From assembly GCA_010206225.2 (NCBI GenBank), contig VIQU02000003.1:96024-160023 (forward strand): a stretch of DNA of 64,000 bases, given 5' to 3'. Under the pieces are notes generated by a model, which did no database searches, had not been told where the DNA came from, and saw only the letters and a list, made by a program, of their open reading frames with translations. Positions 25,850 to 34,430 of the stretch are shown here, piece after piece. The position numbers and the translations under genes are program-made. Position 1 is the first letter of the stretch, and each line of letters starts with the position of its first letter. This DNA is from Lachnospiraceae bacterium MD308. GTDB lineage: Bacteria > Bacillota > Clostridia > Lachnospirales > Lachnospiraceae.

Positions 25850-26631
25850 TAATAATCGATAAACTGTGCTACTATTCCAAACTGCGTTATGTAAACGCAA
25901 CAGAAAAGTTCCTATTTTCCGTGCTGACGCTGACTGCATGTATCTTAAGCTGTTCGATTGGCATTGCGGTTTTGGTATTAACGGTTACAGGGATCCTCAC
26001 CGTATATAAGGGCAAAATCCCTCTTTCCCGTTACATAAAGCTTATGGCTGTGCCCATCGTCTTTCTGTTTCTTAGCACATTCGCTATTTTTGTAAATGTG
26101 TCAAAAACACCGCTTGATGCATTCGCATTTTCCACAGGCAGCTATTATATTACAGGGAGTGTTCAAGGACTTTTTCGGGGCATACAGCTTATCTGCACTG
26201 CCCTTGCCAGCGTGTCATGCCTATATTTTCTGTCGTTAAATACTCCTATGACGGATATTTTAAATGTTCTCAGGAAGTTACATGTTCCGGCGCTGATACT
26301 GGAACTTATGCTGCTCATATACCGATATATCTTTGTAATCATGCATCTGGCATCTGATATTACGATCTCCCAGAATTCAAGACTTGGCAACATATGTCCT
26401 TCTACCGCAAGGAAATCCTTTGCCGCTATGGCAAGCAGTGTATTCATCTTGTCGATTCGCCGTTCCCGGGAACTTTACGATGCACTTGAGGCACGCTGCT
26501 ATAACGGAACTCTTCGGGTAGTTTCCGAAGACTATCCTGCAAAAATTTCCGAGATTCTTTCCATCGCAGCATTTGAAACACTGCTCTATCTCGCAGTCAT
26601 TGTCATCCGTCTGTCAGGAGGCACATTATGA
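25846..26631 (+). CDS. cbiQ: Energy-coupling factor transmembrane protein CbiQ
   Basis: T component linking CbiM to the ATPase. The 261 residues contain several membrane helices and, in the C-terminal half, the coupling helix with SRLGN and the SIRRSRELYDALEARCY motif (Arg-rich A-x-x-x-R-like segment) that docks on CbiO. It overlaps cbiN and cbiO by four bases each. Confidence 0.92.
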   Translation: MIIIDKLCYYSKLRYVNATEKFLFSVLTLTACILSCSIGIAVLVLTVTGILTVYKGKIPLSRYIKLMAVPIVFLFLSTFAIFVNVSKTPLDAFAFSTGSYYITGSVQGLFRGIQLICTALASVSCLYFLSLNTPMTDILNVLRKLHVPALILELMLLIYRYIFVIMHLASDITISQNSRLGNICPSTARKSFAAMASSVFILSIRRSRELYDALEARCYNGTLRVVSEDYPAKISEILSIAAFETLLYLAVIVIRLSGGTL

Positions 26632-27503
26632 ATCAGAAAAAAACGATAAAAGAAAATCCAGAGATCCTCCTGAGGGCAGAAAATCTCCATTTCACTTACG
26701 AAGGCGAAGATTCACCTGCCCTAAACGGGCTGTCACTTACGATAAAGCGCGGAAAAAAAATTGCATGCATGGGTTCTAACGGTTCAGGAAAGTCTACATT
26801 TTTCCTGTGCTGCAACGGCATACACAGGCCCGATTCCGGTACTTTGTACTATAACGGCAAACCTTTCGGATACACAAAAAAAGAACTGCTGTCTCTCCGG
26901 CAGAAGGTAGGCATCGTATTTCAGGATCCCGACCGGCAGTTATTTGCCGCAAGCGTCAAACAGGAGATTTCTTTCGGTCCTTTAAATCTTGGTTACTCCG
27001 AAGAAGAAACACGCCGAAAGGTAACGGCAGTTCTGAAGGAACTTGACATAACATCCTGTTCCCGCAAACCTACCCACGCGTTAAGCGGCGGGCAGAAAAA
27101 GCTGGTATCTATCGCTGATATCCTGATCATGGAGCCGGAGCTTCTCATCTTAGATGAACCCGCCGCTGCCCTTGATCCCTTCTACACAGAAACTGTATAT
27201 AAATTAATTGAACGTATTACAGAACAAGGGATCACTGTGATGATGGCGACTCACGATGTCAATCATGCTTACCTTTGGGCAGATGAGATCTTTTTGTTCC
27301 ATGAAGGCCGGCAATTAAAGCAAGGAACTCCTGACGAACTGTTCTCTGATGAACTGCTGCTGAAAAAAACGCATCTGGCACAGCCGATGCTGCTGACTAT
27401 ATTTCATCATCTGCAGTCAGAAGGAATGATCAGCAAGAAACTCCATGCGCCGAAAAATATAGAAGAATTAAAAAGTTACCTGTCACAGCATAAGGATTCG
27501 TGA
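26628..27503 (+). CDS. cbiO: Cobalt ECF transporter ATPase CbiO
   Basis: ATP-binding subunit powering the CbiMNQ importer. The 291 residues contain Walker A GSNGSGKST (near residue 46), Q-loop FQDPDRQLF, signature LSGGQKK, Walker B LLILDEP and the switch histidine in MMATHDVNHA. Only one ATPase is encoded, so it likely works as a homodimer. Coupled to cbiQ by a four-base overlap. Confidence 0.96.
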   Translation: MNQKKTIKENPEILLRAENLHFTYEGEDSPALNGLSLTIKRGKKIACMGSNGSGKSTFFLCCNGIHRPDSGTLYYNGKPFGYTKKELLSLRQKVGIVFQDPDRQLFAASVKQEISFGPLNLGYSEEETRRKVTAVLKELDITSCSRKPTHALSGGQKKLVSIADILIMEPELLILDEPAAALDPFYTETVYKLIERITEQGITVMMATHDVNHAYLWADEIFLFHEGRQLKQGTPDELFSDELLLKKTHLAQPMLLTIFHHLQSEGMISKKLHAPKNIEELKSYLSQHKDS

Positions 27504-27541
27504 TGATAAAGAACGATCCCACAAAACAGGAGGTTTTGATC

Positions 27542-28339
27542 ATGAATAAAAAAAATGGAATTCTGGTGGTAAGCTTTGGCACCAGCTATGAAGATACACG
27601 AAAAAAAACAATTGGCGCCATTGAGGCCGCCATCCAAAAGGCTTATCCTCATATTCCGGTCTACTCTGCGTGGACCAGCCGGATAATCAGAACAAAACTT
27701 TTCAAAAACACGGGAGAAAAGATATACAGCGTAGAGGAAGCGCTGGCGCAGATGGAAAAAGACGGAGTTTCTAACGTTTTCGTCCAAACCACTCATGTGA
27801 TCAACGGGATTGAATACGAATCTATGAAAAAAGACGCTGCTGTCTGGGAATGTCATTTTGACTCGATTGCTTTTGGGAAACCCTTGCTTTCCTCCACAGA
27901 AGACATGAAGGAACTCATCTGCATGATTGCAGATGAGTTCTCAGAAATCATAAATTCCGACAAAGCATCCGAGACTGCTCTCGTTCTTATGGGGCACGGC
28001 ACAGAACACCACTCCAATACCGGCTATGCAGCGCTGGATTATATGTTTAAGGAAATGGGATATCCGAATATCCATGTAGGAACCGTAGAATCCTACCCCT
28101 CCCTTACGCAGATCATCCCTTTGCTCAAAAATGCACCTGTAAAAACCGTACATCTGGCGCCGCTTATGATTGTTGCCGGCGACCATGCCTCCAACGACAT
28201 GGCCGGAAGTTCTAAAAACTCCTGGGTCTCACAGCTTACATATGCCGGATATGATGTCACCTGTCATCTGAAAGGACTTGGGCAATACTCTGACGTCCGC
28301 CGGCTATTCTTAAAGCATCTGAAAGAAATCCTATCCTGA
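27542..28339 (+). CDS. cbiK: Sirohydrochlorin cobaltochelatase, anaerobic CbiK type
   Basis: Inserts Co2+ into sirohydrochlorin in the anaerobic cobalamin route. The 265-residue protein starts MNKKNGILVVSFGTSYEDTRKKTIG, the CbiK opening. The metal-binding and catalytic histidine lies in LMGHGTEHHSN near residue 150; a second histidine in NDMAGSSKNSW-preceding GDHASND near 205 completes the site. ATG 27542 is chosen for the AGGAGG in front; an earlier ATG at 27500 overlaps cbiO. Last gene of the riboswitch operon, which joins cobalt import directly to its use, while the divergent genes supply sirohydrochlorin. Confidence 0.93.
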   Translation: MNKKNGILVVSFGTSYEDTRKKTIGAIEAAIQKAYPHIPVYSAWTSRIIRTKLFKNTGEKIYSVEEALAQMEKDGVSNVFVQTTHVINGIEYESMKKDAAVWECHFDSIAFGKPLLSSTEDMKELICMIADEFSEIINSDKASETALVLMGHGTEHHSNTGYAALDYMFKEMGYPNIHVGTVESYPSLTQIIPLLKNAPVKTVHLAPLMIVAGDHASNDMAGSSKNSWVSQLTYAGYDVTCHLKGLGQYSDVRRLFLKHLKEILS

Positions 28340-28367
28340 CAGCTAAAGTCTACTCATAACATAGAGA

Positions 28368-28895
28368 TCATGATTCATTAACAATCACAATCTGACAGGC
28401 CTTCATCGCTTCAAGTGCCTGTCTGTGACTTGCCGGTGTCACCCCCGCGCAGCACGCTGCATCAACGATCACCGGCACTTCCGGCAGGCTTGCCTTCACG
28501 ATCATCGCGTTGGATATCACACAAATATCGGTACATAGCCCGATAAGGGTAATGCTTTCTATAGATTCCTCCTGTTCATGATACTCCTTTAAAATCCTGC
28601 CAAGTTCCATACTCCCGAACGCTGCCTTATCAATCGGTTTTTCTTTGATCAATTCCTTAAGTTCAGGACAGAGTTCCCACCCTTTTGTCCCCCTGATGCA
28701 ATGTCTGACAGGGAGATTTCTCCCCTCCTGCGTTTCCAGATAATCCTCTTCATGCGTATCCCTTGTAGCAAGAATCCTGCCGTCAAACTCCCTAATCTTC
28801 TCCGCCACGTTGGGAACGATCTCTGCCGCTTCCTTGGTCCCTAATGCACCGTCAATAAAGTCCTTCTGCATGTCAATCACTACTAATACTTTCAT
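28368..28895 (-). CDS. Isochorismatase-family cysteine hydrolase, nicotinamidase-like
   Basis: Likely an amidase of the nicotinamidase type, which would return nicotinamide to NAD synthesis. The 175 residues hold the catalytic triad: Asp8 in IDMQKDF, a lysine in PIDKAAFGS, and the nucleophilic cysteine in GLCTDICV near residue 125. TRDTHEEDY near residue 45 supplies metal-binding Asp/His as in PncA. Its start overlaps the stop of the YigZ gene by four bases. Other amide substrates in the family cannot be excluded. Confidence 0.88.
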   Translation of the reverse strand: MKVLVVIDMQKDFIDGALGTKEAAEIVPNVAEKIREFDGRILATRDTHEEDYLETQEGRNLPVRHCIRGTKGWELCPELKELIKEKPIDKAAFGSMELGRILKEYHEQEESIESITLIGLCTDICVISNAMIVKASLPEVPVIVDAACCAGVTPASHRQALEAMKACQIVIVNES

Positions 28896-29563
28896 CTGTT
28901 CTCCTCCTGATTTTTAAGCACCGTCGGTATCCCGTCAATCTCAGCAAATCTGCACCTTTCTTTTTCACTGAGGACTGCCTGTCCATTGGTTTTCTCTGTA
29001 ATCTCTTCCATGATCTGAGCCTTGGACTTATCTGACAGCAACACTTCCAGACGGACTGTATCTGTATATTCCGAATGCAGGATGGGGATTCCTCTCTGCC
29101 CAAGAATATACTGTATCTTCCCAAGCCCCGTATAATCTGCGGCGATTTCCAGTTTAATACCTTGTATTCTGGTTATAATTACAGATGAGGCAAGCCCCCC
29201 TTTCACTGCCCGGGAATACGCTCGTACCAAACCGCCTGTCCCAAGAAGTATGCCGCCGAAATACCGCGTCACAACAACTACTGCATTATGTATCTCTTCG
29301 CCCAAAAGCACATCCAGCATTGGCTTACCGGCTGTTCCCTGAGGCTCGCCGTCGTCACTGCAGCGGGCAAGCTCGTTTCTGTCTCCGATTACATAGGCAA
29401 AGCAATTATGCCTTGCATCCCAATATTTTTTGCGCATGGCTTCTATAATAGCAAGCGCTTGCTCTTCTGTTTCCGCAGGAGCCACTGTAGCGATGAAGCG
29501 AGATTTTTTTTCCACGACTTCATCCTCGCCGCCCTGATATACTATTTTATATTCTCCTGTCAT
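28892..29563 (-). CDS. YigZ/IMPACT family protein (UPF0029)
   Basis: The 223 residues comprise an N-terminal UPF0029 domain (EKKSRFIATVAPAETEEQAL, then CSDDGEPQGTAGKP and VVVVTRYFGGILLGTGGL) and a C-terminal ferredoxin-like DUF1949 domain from about residue 135. Relatives of IMPACT influence translation in eukaryotes, but the bacterial role is not established. First gene of a two-gene operon. Confidence 0.9.
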   Translation of the reverse strand: MTGEYKIVYQGGEDEVVEKKSRFIATVAPAETEEQALAIIEAMRKKYWDARHNCFAYVIGDRNELARCSDDGEPQGTAGKPMLDVLLGEEIHNAVVVVTRYFGGILLGTGGLVRAYSRAVKGGLASSVIITRIQGIKLEIAADYTGLGKIQYILGQRGIPILHSEYTDTVRLEVLLSDKSKAQIMEEITEKTNGQAVLSEKERCRFAEIDGIPTVLKNQEENR

Positions 29564-29697
29564 AATACACCCTCCTACATATTCTAGTATATTAAATTTC
29601 TTAAGATTTTCCTACTAAAATGTGAAGTTTTCATTTTTTTCTTTATTTCAACAGGTTTATTTGCTATAATGTCTGCGTATAAAGGAGGCAAGCACTT

Positions 29698-32364
29698 ATG
29701 AATTATAGTAAGAAAAAAGCTGCTCAAAAACAGAAAAAGATAACATCCAAGTCTACCATGCAAGGCAAGCGTGTCGGAATCAGACTGATAAAAGCCTTCT
29801 TTCTCTGCATACTCGTCATAGGTGTGGCAGGCATGGTCGGCGGCGGTTTATTTGTCAAAAAGATTATTGATGACTCACCAAAGATTTCCCCTTCCGACGT
29901 CAAACCGCAGGGTTATACAACCTTCGTATACGCTGACGACGAGAAGACGGAGATTGAACGGTTTGTAGCTTCCGGTTCCAACCGTGTCTATAAATCAATT
30001 GACGAGATACCAGAGGATCTGCAGCATGCATTTGTTGCAATCGAGGATGAACGTTTTTATGAACATAACGGTATTGACATACGAGGCATCGCACGTGCCG
30101 CAGTCGCTACTTTATCCGGCGGTTCTGAAGGAGCAAGTACACTGACGCAGCAGTTGATCAAGAATAATGTCTTTCCCAATTTTGTTAACGAACAGACATT
30201 CTATGACAAATTGCAGCGGAAGCTTCAAGAACAGTTTCTCGCTCTCCAGATTGAAAAACAGATGAGTAAGGAAGAGATTGTGGAAGCTTATATGAATACC
30301 ATCAACCTTGGTCAGAACTCACTGGGAGTGCAATCTGCTGCAAAACGTTATTTTAATAAGAATGTTAATAAACTCAGCCTGTCCGAATGTGCGGTAATCG
30401 CAGGAATCACCCAGAATCCGTCTCATTTAAATCCGGTAACAAATCCGGAAAAGAATGCCCAGAGACGTGAAAAGGTACTGAAAAACATGCTGGAGCAGGG
30501 TTATATCACAGAAGCTGCCTATCAGGAAGCCATGGCAGATGACGTCTATGCGCGCATCCAAAAGGCTGCCAAAAAGAGTGATGACAAGAACCCCTACACT
30601 TACTTTGTAGACGCACTTTCCGATCAGGTACTTGAAGATCTGCAGGAACATCTCGGATATACGGAGACGCAGGCTTATAATGCGCTGTATAGCGGAGGGT
30701 TAAGCATCTATTCTACGCAGAATCTGGATATTCAGAAAATCTGTGATGAAGAGATGAACGATGACTCGAATTATCCGAACCTTAAGGAATATGGTCTGGA
30801 TTACGCTCTGACCGTTACAAGGGCGGACGGTTCTATCGAAAACTATTCTTCCGGACACATAAAAAAATACGCGAAAGAAGAACATGGCAAAACACAGGGA
30901 CTCCTTTATTCCAGCAGTAAAGAAGCAAAAAAGATGGTAAAGGAATGGAAAAAGACCATCAAAAAAGAAGGAGATACTTATGATGAAGTAATAAATATTA
31001 CTCCGCAGCCGCAGGCTTCCGTAACGTTGATGGACCAGAAAACCGGCGAAATCAAAGCTATGGTCGGCGGACGCGGCAAAAAAAAGAGCAGTCTCGGCCT
31101 GAACCGTGCATATAAGGGATCAAAGAGGCAGCCTGGTTCCACCTTCAAAGTGCTGGCGGCATACGCTCCGGCAATGGATGCCTGTGATAAAACCCTTGCA
31201 ACAATTGTCCGCGACGAACCTACCAAATATAAGAACGGAAAACCAATCAAAAATGCCAGCAGAGGTTATAAGGGCGACGTTACTTACCGTAAGGCAATCG
31301 CAAACTCTATCAATGTCTGCGCGGTTAAAGTCAGCAATGAAATCACGCAGCAATTAGGCTTTGATTACTGTGAAAAATTCGGTATTACAACACTGGTAAA
31401 AAGCAAGAAGATTAACGGCGGTATCTATAGTGACATTAATGAAACACTTGCTCTCGGCGGACTGACAGACGGAGTGTACAATTATCAGCTCTGCGGCGCA
31501 TATGCGGCCATTGCAAACGGCGGCGAATATAACAAACCTATTATGTATTCTAAAGTTCTTGACCATGACGGCAATGTCCTCTTAGAGGGCGGAAATCAAT
31601 CTCACCGTGTACTGAAGGAGAGTACCGCCGCCCTTGTGACAAGCGCGTTAGAAAGCGTCGTTACGGAAGGTACAGGACGTTCCTGCCAATTAGGCGATAT
31701 GGCCGTAGCCGGCAAAACAGGTACGACTACGTCTAACAAAGACTTATGGTTCTGTGGTTTTACTCCATACTATACTTGTGCTGTATGGGGCGGGTATGAT
31801 GACAATAAAGAATGCAATACCGATACAAGTTTCCGATTCCGGTTATGGAAAGGCATTATGGAACGGGTGCATGAAGATTTATCTGCCGAAGAATTCGAAA
31901 TGCCTGATTCAGTAGAAAAGAAAACTGTATGCAAAAAAACCGGTCTATTGGCAAGAGCCGGAAGATGCCCTTCTGTCACTGAATATTTCGATACGGATGT
32001 CCTGCCTGATGAAGTATGCAGCGGACATGGTGATGTCGATGACGGCGAAGATGAGGAGGAAGATGAGGAGGAGGATGAAGACGAGGACCAGGAAGACGAG
32101 GAAGATGATGGGGAGAATTCATCTGATCCGGAAAATCCAACCGATCCGACAAATCCGACTGATCCGGGCAATAATAATCCGGGCGGCAACGATAATCCGA
32201 CTCCGACGCCGACTCCTGAGCCGACTCCGACGCCGACTCCTGAGCCAACTCCAACTCCTGAACCGACTCCGACGCCGACTCCTGAGCCAACTCCGACGCC
32301 TGAGCCGACTCCGACTCCCGAGCCGACTCCGACTCCCGAGCCGACTCCGACTCCAACTCAATAA
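29698..32364 (+). CDS. Class A penicillin-binding protein (PBP1A family) with acidic and TPEP-repeat tail
   Basis: Bifunctional peptidoglycan polymerase, 888 residues. It has a basic cytoplasmic start, one membrane helix (about 31-54), and a glycosyltransferase domain with the catalytic glutamate in VAIEDERFYEHNGID (about 113-127). The transpeptidase domain has STFK at about 481, the SxN-like SIN near 539 and KTGTT near 672. The C-terminal 110 residues are unusual: a long Asp/Glu run (from about 780) and then threonine-proline-glutamate repeats. AAAGGAGG precedes ATG 29698; TATAAT at 29665-29670 is a likely -10 box. It stands alone, convergent with the ROK kinase. Confidence 0.95.
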   Translation: MNYSKKKAAQKQKKITSKSTMQGKRVGIRLIKAFFLCILVIGVAGMVGGGLFVKKIIDDSPKISPSDVKPQGYTTFVYADDEKTEIERFVASGSNRVYKSIDEIPEDLQHAFVAIEDERFYEHNGIDIRGIARAAVATLSGGSEGASTLTQQLIKNNVFPNFVNEQTFYDKLQRKLQEQFLALQIEKQMSKEEIVEAYMNTINLGQNSLGVQSAAKRYFNKNVNKLSLSECAVIAGITQNPSHLNPVTNPEKNAQRREKVLKNMLEQGYITEAAYQEAMADDVYARIQKAAKKSDDKNPYTYFVDALSDQVLEDLQEHLGYTETQAYNALYSGGLSIYSTQNLDIQKICDEEMNDDSNYPNLKEYGLDYALTVTRADGSIENYSSGHIKKYAKEEHGKTQGLLYSSSKEAKKMVKEWKKTIKKEGDTYDEVINITPQPQASVTLMDQKTGEIKAMVGGRGKKKSSLGLNRAYKGSKRQPGSTFKVLAAYAPAMDACDKTLATIVRDEPTKYKNGKPIKNASRGYKGDVTYRKAIANSINVCAVKVSNEITQQLGFDYCEKFGITTLVKSKKINGGIYSDINETLALGGLTDGVYNYQLCGAYAAIANGGEYNKPIMYSKVLDHDGNVLLEGGNQSHRVLKESTAALVTSALESVVTEGTGRSCQLGDMAVAGKTGTTTSNKDLWFCGFTPYYTCAVWGGYDDNKECNTDTSFRFRLWKGIMERVHEDLSAEEFEMPDSVEKKTVCKKTGLLARAGRCPSVTEYFDTDVLPDEVCSGHGDVDDGEDEEEDEEEDEDEDQEDEEDDGENSSDPENPTDPTNPTDPGNNNPGGNDNPTPTPTPEPTPTPTPEPTPTPEPTPTPTPEPTPTPEPTPTPEPTPTPEPTPTPTQ
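32197..32361 (+). repeat. Tandem TPTPEP-coding repeat at the 3' end of the PBP gene
   Basis: The DNA repeats the units ccgactccgacg and cctgagccgact in a 6-18 base pattern, encoding a TPTPEPTPTP tail. Such short-period repeats can change copy number by slippage, so length may vary between strains. An acidic Asp/Glu-coding stretch (32036-32115) precedes it. Confidence 0.85.
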
Positions 32365-32406
32365 AATACATGTAACTCAATGTCAGGAACATAAACATGC
32401 AATAAA

Positions 32407-32450
32407 AGAATCCCGCTCCATAATGTCTTTAACTTATGGAGCGGGATTCT
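32407..32450. terminator. Bidirectional terminator between PBP and ROK kinase genes
   Basis: A perfect 17-bp stem (32407-32423 with 32434-32450) with a ten-base loop. The minus-strand read-out is followed by TTTTATT, a better T-run than on the plus strand, so it probably ends both convergent transcripts. Confidence 0.85.
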
Positions 32451-32483
32451 CTATCTGTATCCGTATATTTTCTAACTACTTTC

Positions 32484-33446
32484 TTATTTCTCATCTATTA
32501 CTAATTTGGCAGAACCGCAGATTCCTGCATCATTTCCAAGTTCTGCCAATATAAATTTCGTATGTCGGTTCGCAAAAAATGCCTTTTCCTGATAATATTT
32601 CTCTATATATCCAAGAATGATCTCTCCGGCCTTTGACACTCCGCCGCCGATAACGATCACTGTCGGATCTGTTACTGCCGCAATATTTGCCATGGCATGT
32701 CCAAGATATGAGCCGAATTCTTCTACGATCTCACCGGCTATCTTATCACCCTCCTTCAGCGCATCAAACACCGTCTTGGCCGTAATCTCTCCCATCTCGC
32801 ACCCACGCAGAATTGACGGATCATCATTCTTTGTAAGACGGATTCTTGCAAGTCTTGCAATACCTGTCGCAGACGCATATTGTTCAAGACATCCTGTCTT
32901 GCCGCAGCCGCAATGGTCTGTCTCCTCATAGTTGACACACAGATGTCCAATCTCTCCTCCGGCGCCGCCGCTTCCGACTATCGGACGGCCGCCTACGATG
33001 ACTCCGCCGCCGACTCCGGTTCCAAGCGTCACCATGATCATATCCTGCTGTCCTTTTCCGGCTCCGAGCCACATCTCCCCAAGAGCTGCAACATTCGCAT
33101 CATTTCCTACTTCCACAATAAGTCCCGTAAGCTCTTCCATCTCACGCTTCACTTCTTTATAGCCCCATCCAAGGTTAGCAGTATTCTGAACGATTCCATC
33201 TGCGTTGACGGGTGCAGGTACACCAATTCCAATTCCTTCCACCATACTTTTTTCTATATTGCGCTCCTTAAGCTTATCCGCCAGCGAGTGCGCAATATCC
33301 GGAAGAACCGCACTCCCATGATTTGCCGTATTCGTCTTGATCTCCCATTTGTCAACAATCGTTCCATCAGTCTGAAACAAGCCGATCTTTACGGTCGTTC
33401 CCCCGACATCTACTCCAAAACAAAATTTATCAGCCACCTTTTCCAT
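32484..33446 (-). CDS. ROK-family glucokinase
   Basis: Phosphorylates glucose (or a related hexose) with ATP. The 320-residue protein has the phosphate-binding GVDVGGTTVKIGLF near residue 10, GNDANVAALGEMWLG near 115, the zinc motif HCGCGKTGCLEQYASA near 182, and GGGVSKAGEIILG near 265. The zinc cysteine cluster is typical of Firmicutes glucokinases. It lies 16 bp after hprK, which fits a role in central sugar handling. The ROK fold also includes other hexose kinases, so the exact substrate is inference. Confidence 0.93.
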   Translation of the reverse strand: MEKVADKFCFGVDVGGTTVKIGLFQTDGTIVDKWEIKTNTANHGSAVLPDIAHSLADKLKERNIEKSMVEGIGIGVPAPVNADGIVQNTANLGWGYKEVKREMEELTGLIVEVGNDANVAALGEMWLGAGKGQQDMIMVTLGTGVGGGVIVGGRPIVGSGGAGGEIGHLCVNYEETDHCGCGKTGCLEQYASATGIARLARIRLTKNDDPSILRGCEMGEITAKTVFDALKEGDKIAGEIVEEFGSYLGHAMANIAAVTDPTVIVIGGGVSKAGEIILGYIEKYYQEKAFFANRHTKFILAELGNDAGICGSAKLVIDEK

Positions 33447-33462
33447 CTCCTGTCCCTATTAT

Positions 33463-34386
33463 TTATTTTTTAGCCAGATTCGCCTGTACCCTTCTGTAAA
33501 GTTCCTGAGCCGCATTGTAGCCCATATTTTTCTGCCTGTGATTGATCGCAGCCGTCTCAACAATAACTGCCAGATTACGTCCCGGACGGATGGGAAGCTG
33601 ATGGCATACCACCTTATTCCCAAGAAATTCCGTATATTGCTCTTCTAATCCCAGCCGGTCATATTCCTTATCTCTGTCCCAGTCCTCCAGAGTAATAACA
33701 AGGTCAATATTCTGTGTCTGCTTCACACTCAGTACACCAAACAGATTCTTCACATCTACGATACCAATTCCCCGAAGCTCTATAAAATGTCTCGTGATAT
33801 CCGGCGCGCTCCCTACTAGTGTCTCATCACTGACCTTGCGAATCTCTACCACATCGTCACTGACAAGCCGGTGTCCGCGCTTAACAAGCTCAAGCGCCGC
33901 CTCACTCTTTCCAATACCGCTCTCTCCCATGATCAGCACGCCCACGCCATATACATCAACGAGAACCCCATGTATGGAGATGCAAGGCGCGAGTTGAACA
34001 TTCAACCACCGGATGATCTCCGCCATAAACTGGGAAGTCTTCTTTTCCGTAGAAAACACAGGGATATTCCTCTTATTCGCTTCTGCCAGCAGAAGCTCGT
34101 CCGGCTTAAGATTCCTGCAGAATATCAAACATGGTATCTCATATGAGAGAAAGGCCTCATATACTTCTTTTTTCTTCTCTTCATCAAGTGTTTTCAAATA
34201 AGAATATTCCACGTAACCGATAATCTGTACACGTTCTGAAGCAAAATGCTTAAAAAAGCCTGAAAGCTGCAATGCCGGGCGGTTAATATCCGGCAGCTTT
34301 ACATATTTGTCGGTATGATCTACGTCAGGAGTAAGATTTCTGAGATTCATCTTCTCAACCACTTCACTCATCTTCACTGTACTCAT
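33463..34386 (-). CDS. hprK: HPr kinase/phosphorylase
   Basis: Phosphorylates and dephosphorylates Ser46 of HPr, the switch of carbon catabolite repression in Firmicutes. The 307-residue protein has Walker A GESGIGKS in the C-terminal half, followed by EAALELVKRGHRLVSDD, and the HprK signature LRGIGIVDVKNLFGV. The C-terminal RPGRNLAVIVETAAINHRQKN carries the characteristic end. ATG 34386 (MSTVKMSEVVEKMNL) is chosen over an in-frame GTG at 34416 because AAAGGAG is properly spaced only for the ATG. It lies between uvrC and the ROK kinase. Confidence 0.95.
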   Translation of the reverse strand: MSTVKMSEVVEKMNLRNLTPDVDHTDKYVKLPDINRPALQLSGFFKHFASERVQIIGYVEYSYLKTLDEEKKKEVYEAFLSYEIPCLIFCRNLKPDELLLAEANKRNIPVFSTEKKTSQFMAEIIRWLNVQLAPCISIHGVLVDVYGVGVLIMGESGIGKSEAALELVKRGHRLVSDDVVEIRKVSDETLVGSAPDITRHFIELRGIGIVDVKNLFGVLSVKQTQNIDLVITLEDWDRDKEYDRLGLEEQYTEFLGNKVVCHQLPIRPGRNLAVIVETAAINHRQKNMGYNAAQELYRRVQANLAKK

Positions 34387-34430
34387 CTTGTCATTCTCCT
34401 TTTGCTTTTTACTCACTTTAGTATAACATA

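Noticed and set aside
32036..32361. Long open frames on both strands across the PBP repeat tail, including arginine/serine-rich reading
   Set aside because: The simple repeat lacks stop codons in several frames; only the PBP frame has a start with ribosome-binding site and continues a real domain.
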